From Streptomyces sp. NBC_01445 (GTDB taxonomy: Bacteria > Actinomycetota > Actinomycetes > Streptomycetales > Streptomycetaceae), in contig NZ_CP109485.1 of assembly GCF_035918235.1 (NCBI RefSeq), positions 10,137,001 to 10,201,000 on the forward strand: a DNA stretch of 64,000 nucleotides, written 5' to 3'. Both the position numbers and the translations under genes were made by a program. This document shows, one piece after another, positions 61,913 through 64,000 of this stretch; within the stretch, counting starts at the first letter, position 1, and the number at the start of each line of letters is the position of its first letter. The notes below the pieces were generated by a model. It saw only the letters and a program-made list of their open reading frames with translations, ran no database searches and was not told where the DNA came from.

Positions 61913-62623
61913 CTAGACGTGCAGCCAGATCCGCAGCGGGCCGACCGGCTCGAAGCCATGACGGACGGCGACCGCCAGGTCATCGGCGTGCTCGTAGCCG
62001 ACCACCGGCAGGGTGGGGAACAGCCAGTGCACCGCGTCAAGTACGACGGGCCAGGCCGCGTCAGGGCCGCCGTCCAGAGCGAAGACATTGGAGATTCCGA
62101 CCACCTGGTCGCTGCGACTCGCCACCGCTCCGGCAACCACCCGGCCGTCAGGGGACTGTCCGGCGAGCACGAAGGTGGCCGGGTCGTCCAGCAGTTCGGG
62201 CCGGAAGAGGTCCGCGTTGCCTCCCCCGTCGTCCCAGGCGAGCGCCCAGGCGCGCAGCGTGTCCGGATCGCCTGCCACGTCCCAGGCAAGGTCTGATGCG
62301 GCGGCGGGCGCACTCGCCGGGCGGTGGATCCACTGTGCCTCGAACAGCACCTGGAAGCCGGCCTTCGTCAGGTCAAGGTCAGCGAAGCTGTCCTTGACGG
62401 AGGCGCCGGGCGCGGTGGTGTCGATCCGGGCTGCCAGCACGGCCGAGTCGGCAGCCGGCACCAGCGTCACCGCGTCGGGGTAATACAACGGCGTTCGGGC
62501 CGGGGCGGCCCAGGCCTGTGCCCTGAACTCACCCGCCAGGCCGTGCGATCGGCTCATCGCCGCGCACCACTCGGCGTTGTTGCGGGCGGCGGCCTGGATC
62601 AGGAGCTGCTTCGGCGTTGTCAC
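61913..62623 (-). CDS. GNAT-like hypothetical protein
   Basis: GTG at 62623 gives 236 residues starting VTTPKQLLIQAAARNNAEWC. The middle (FVLAGQSPDGRVVAGAVASR; VVGISNVFALDG) and the end (LPVVGYEHADDLAVAVRHGF, EPVGPLRIW) follow GNAT-like spacing, with AVAVRHGFEPVGPLR as the usual last strand. No classical Q/RxxGxG loop is seen, so enzymatic activity is doubtful. It lies between two copies of the ISL3-type right repeat. Confidence 0.6.
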   Translation of the reverse strand: MTTPKQLLIQAAARNNAEWCAAMSRSHGLAGEFRAQAWAAPARTPLYYPDAVTLVPAADSAVLAARIDTTAPGASVKDSFADLDLTKAGFQVLFEAQWIHRPASAPAAASDLAWDVAGDPDTLRAWALAWDDGGGNADLFRPELLDDPATFVLAGQSPDGRVVAGAVASRSDQVVGISNVFALDGGPDAAWPVVLDAVHWLFPTLPVVGYEHADDLAVAVRHGFEPVGPLRIWLHV

Positions 62624-62718
62624 GAGCGCGGATCATGCTCCATCCCGGCCAGGCCTGTCGAACGGTATTCCGCTGCCCGCAGGACGGACGCTCCGAACGT
62701 CGGCCAGCTCCTGGCGAA

Positions 62719-62763
62719 TTTCGGGCTCTGTCGCCGATCACAAGATCAGCGACAGAGCCGAAA
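62719..62763. repeat. Head-to-head ISL3-type terminal repeats
   Basis: ATTTCGGGCTCTGTCGC at 62719, then CGATCACAAGATCA, then GCGACAGAGCC-GAAAT form a near-perfect palindrome (one extra G). The right half matches the full left repeat at 60177 in reverse complement. It looks like two ISL3 ends abutting. Confidence 0.6.
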
Positions 62764-63000
62764 TACGCGACCGCCCACACCCCCGCCGCAGTCGGTGACG
62801 TCGCTGGTCGGCGGGGACGGGGACCACTGTCCGGATACCGCGCTTGCGCAAGTGAGTGTTTGAGATCTCCGTCCAGGTGTGTCGGCGCGCGTTGCAGGCG
62901 GCGCGAGACCACCTCTGTGGGCGCCAGACCGCTGGAAGGCTATCGATGCAGGTCGCTGGCTCGCTGGCACTATGCTGAACGATCAGACGAAGGGGACAGC

Positions 63001-63471
63001 GTGACGAGCAGTGCCGCACCAACGTCAGTTCTGCAGGTGCGCCTCGCCACCGAGGAAGACCACCAGTGGCTGTTCAAGCTGCATGAGCAGGCGCACATGG
63101 AGTTGGTTGAGCGGGCATACGGTCCGTGGAACCAGGACCAGCAGCGTGCCTTCTTCGCGCCGGTTGTGAAGGACCACGAGGTCTTCATCTTCAGTGATGG
63201 CGACCGTCAGGTCGGGGCTATGTACCTGGGTGAACGCGACGGGGAGATGTGGCTTGAGCTCGTCGAAGTCCTTCCCGAGTTCCAGCGTCGAGGCTACGGC
63301 ACCCGAGCCTTGCGTTGGGTCGTAGCTCGCGCGAGCAAGCAGGGTATTGGCACGCTCCTTCAGGTTCATCGTGTAAACGAGGACGCCCGCCGTCTGTACC
63401 TGTCCGAAGGCTTCTCTCCCGCCGGGGAGACCGAGACGCATCATCTGCTGCGCATGGCTGCCAGGAGATGA
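63001..63471 (+). CDS. GNAT family N-acetyltransferase
   Basis: GTG at 63001 has AAGGGGA upstream and gives 156 residues: LQVRLATEEDHQWLFKLHEQ, WLELVEVLPEFQRRGYGTRA with the acetyl-CoA loop (QRRGYGT), and QVHRVNEDARRLYLSEGF. A complete, normal-length GNAT. The next gene starts 45 bp downstream on the same strand. Confidence 0.9.
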   Translation: MTSSAAPTSVLQVRLATEEDHQWLFKLHEQAHMELVERAYGPWNQDQQRAFFAPVVKDHEVFIFSDGDRQVGAMYLGERDGEMWLELVEVLPEFQRRGYGTRALRWVVARASKQGIGTLLQVHRVNEDARRLYLSEGFSPAGETETHHLLRMAARR

Positions 63472-63516
63472 AACCCTCCAACACACGCCATCACCCAGCT
63501 GCGCAAAGGTCTCAGC

Positions 63517-64000
63517 ATGAACTTCGCCGTGACACCGGACGAGGTACGCACCGCGTTCGGACTGTCAGGTGTCGTCTATTTCCCCCGGTACGACGCAGCG
63601 CACAACCGAGTGAACGAGAGAACCGCCCTCCTGCTGAGCAGCGTCGGACTTCCCGACACCGAGTGGTTCATGTCCAAGGCCAGCCTCAGCGCAACCGACT
63701 CCATCAACGTCGCCCAGTGGTACAACACCTGGGGAACAGTGCCCAAGGAATGCCACGACTGGCTCGTACTGGGGCTCTTCGCCGACACCACGCTTGCCCT
63801 CGCCCCGGACACCGGAACCGTCTACGCGCTGGGCGACGGCGAAACACAGCTGGTGCACACCCTGATCCACCGCGATGTTGAGTCCCTTGTCTATGCCCTG
63901 ACGAAGTTCGCATCCCTGCGCCGGGAGCTCGAGGGCGCCGACGGTTGTGACGTCGAAGAGCGCGTGGACGGGCTGCGTGCTGAGATCTCCGAGTTCGACC
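63517..64000 (+). CDS. SUKH-4 family immunity protein, 5' part
   Basis: ATG at 63517 opens a frame that runs to the window edge, 161 codons so far: MNFAVTPDEVRTAFGLSGVV, then LLLSSVGLPDTEWFMS, CHDWLVLGLFADTTLALAPD, TGTVYALGDG and LIHRDVESLVYALTKFASLR. This is the SUKH-4 pattern, found in immunity proteins of polymorphic toxin systems and beside nucleic-acid-deaminase toxins. The following helix (LRRELEGADGC) suggests a longer protein. Co-transcription with the GNAT gene is possible. Confidence 0.8.
   Translation, partial: MNFAVTPDEVRTAFGLSGVVYFPRYDAAHNRVNERTALLLSSVGLPDTEWFMSKASLSATDSINVAQWYNTWGTVPKECHDWLVLGLFADTTLALAPDTGTVYALGDGETQLVHTLIHRDVESLVYALTKFASLRRELEGADGCDVEERVDGLRAEISEFD

Overview
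The window is high-GC actinobacterial DNA, almost certainly Streptomyces. The gene families are typical of that genus: AAA-LuxR regulators, SpoIIE-type phosphatases, S8 proteases with LuxR-type regulators, DinB, DUF1330 and DUF6197 proteins, and TraB/Spd conjugation genes. No rRNA, tRNA or core housekeeping operon was found. About twenty transposase genes or fragments, many broken genes and several mobile-element modules point to an accessory region such as a chromosome arm, an integrated-element graveyard or a large plasmid. The genus and replicon type are inference.

Layout. 1-3 kb: remnants of a transposase and an aminoglycoside phosphotransferase, a RibD/DHFR-like reductase and a small P-loop kinase. 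3.4-5 kb: an antitoxin/Doc-like toxin pair behind a perfect palindrome, then an S51 peptidase. 5.6-7.7 kb: GNAT and SnoaL-like genes divergent from a LysR regulator. 8.2-10.7 kb: a secreted lipase, a small secreted protein and a mosaic of gene scraps. 10.8-13.8 kb: one large AAA-LuxR regulator. 14-28.7 kb: nitrilase, DMT exporter with Lrp regulator, an IS630 element, DinB, a frameshifted arsM, a MarR-MFS pair, DUF1330, dienelactone-hydrolase-like and quinone-oxidoreductase-like genes, separated by broken IS5-type elements.

29-31.9 kb: an intact IS5-type transposase inside a pair of inverted repeats, then uncharacterised genes. 32-39.9 kb: a decayed conjugation module, mostly on the minus strand (ASCH fragment, GGDEF protein, Spd-like membrane proteins, DUF6197, truncated TraB), cut by an integrase remnant, an IS5 element and an IS3 scrap. 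41-44 kb: GNAT, IS fragments, and an IS256-type element whose transposase overlaps a second acetyltransferase gene. 44.8-47.9 kb: a Ser/Thr kinase gene that appears to be split by an intact IS200/IS605 TnpA-TnpB element.

48.4-54.5 kb: SpoIIE phosphatase divergent from a TrmB/LuxR-type regulator, followed by a large secreted subtilase with a strong terminator. 54.9-57.1 kb: a 142-bp MITE-like element with 8-bp target duplication, DoxX, cupin and a divergent LysR gene. 57-64 kb: remnants of a DNA ligase, CHAT protein, S1 protease and ISL3 transposase, an evenly spaced array of dyads, a lipoprotein, GNAT genes, and the start of a SUKH-4 immunity gene that runs off the window.

Functional logic is local: regulator-target pairs (LysR/SnoaL-GNAT, Lrp/DMT, MarR/MFS, TrmB-LuxR/S8, LysR/cupin-DoxX), one toxin-antitoxin pair, and selfish elements. 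The strongest candidates for something new are the IS256-acetyltransferase unit, the MITE, the dyad array at 57.6-57.8 kb and the kinase split by a TnpB element.
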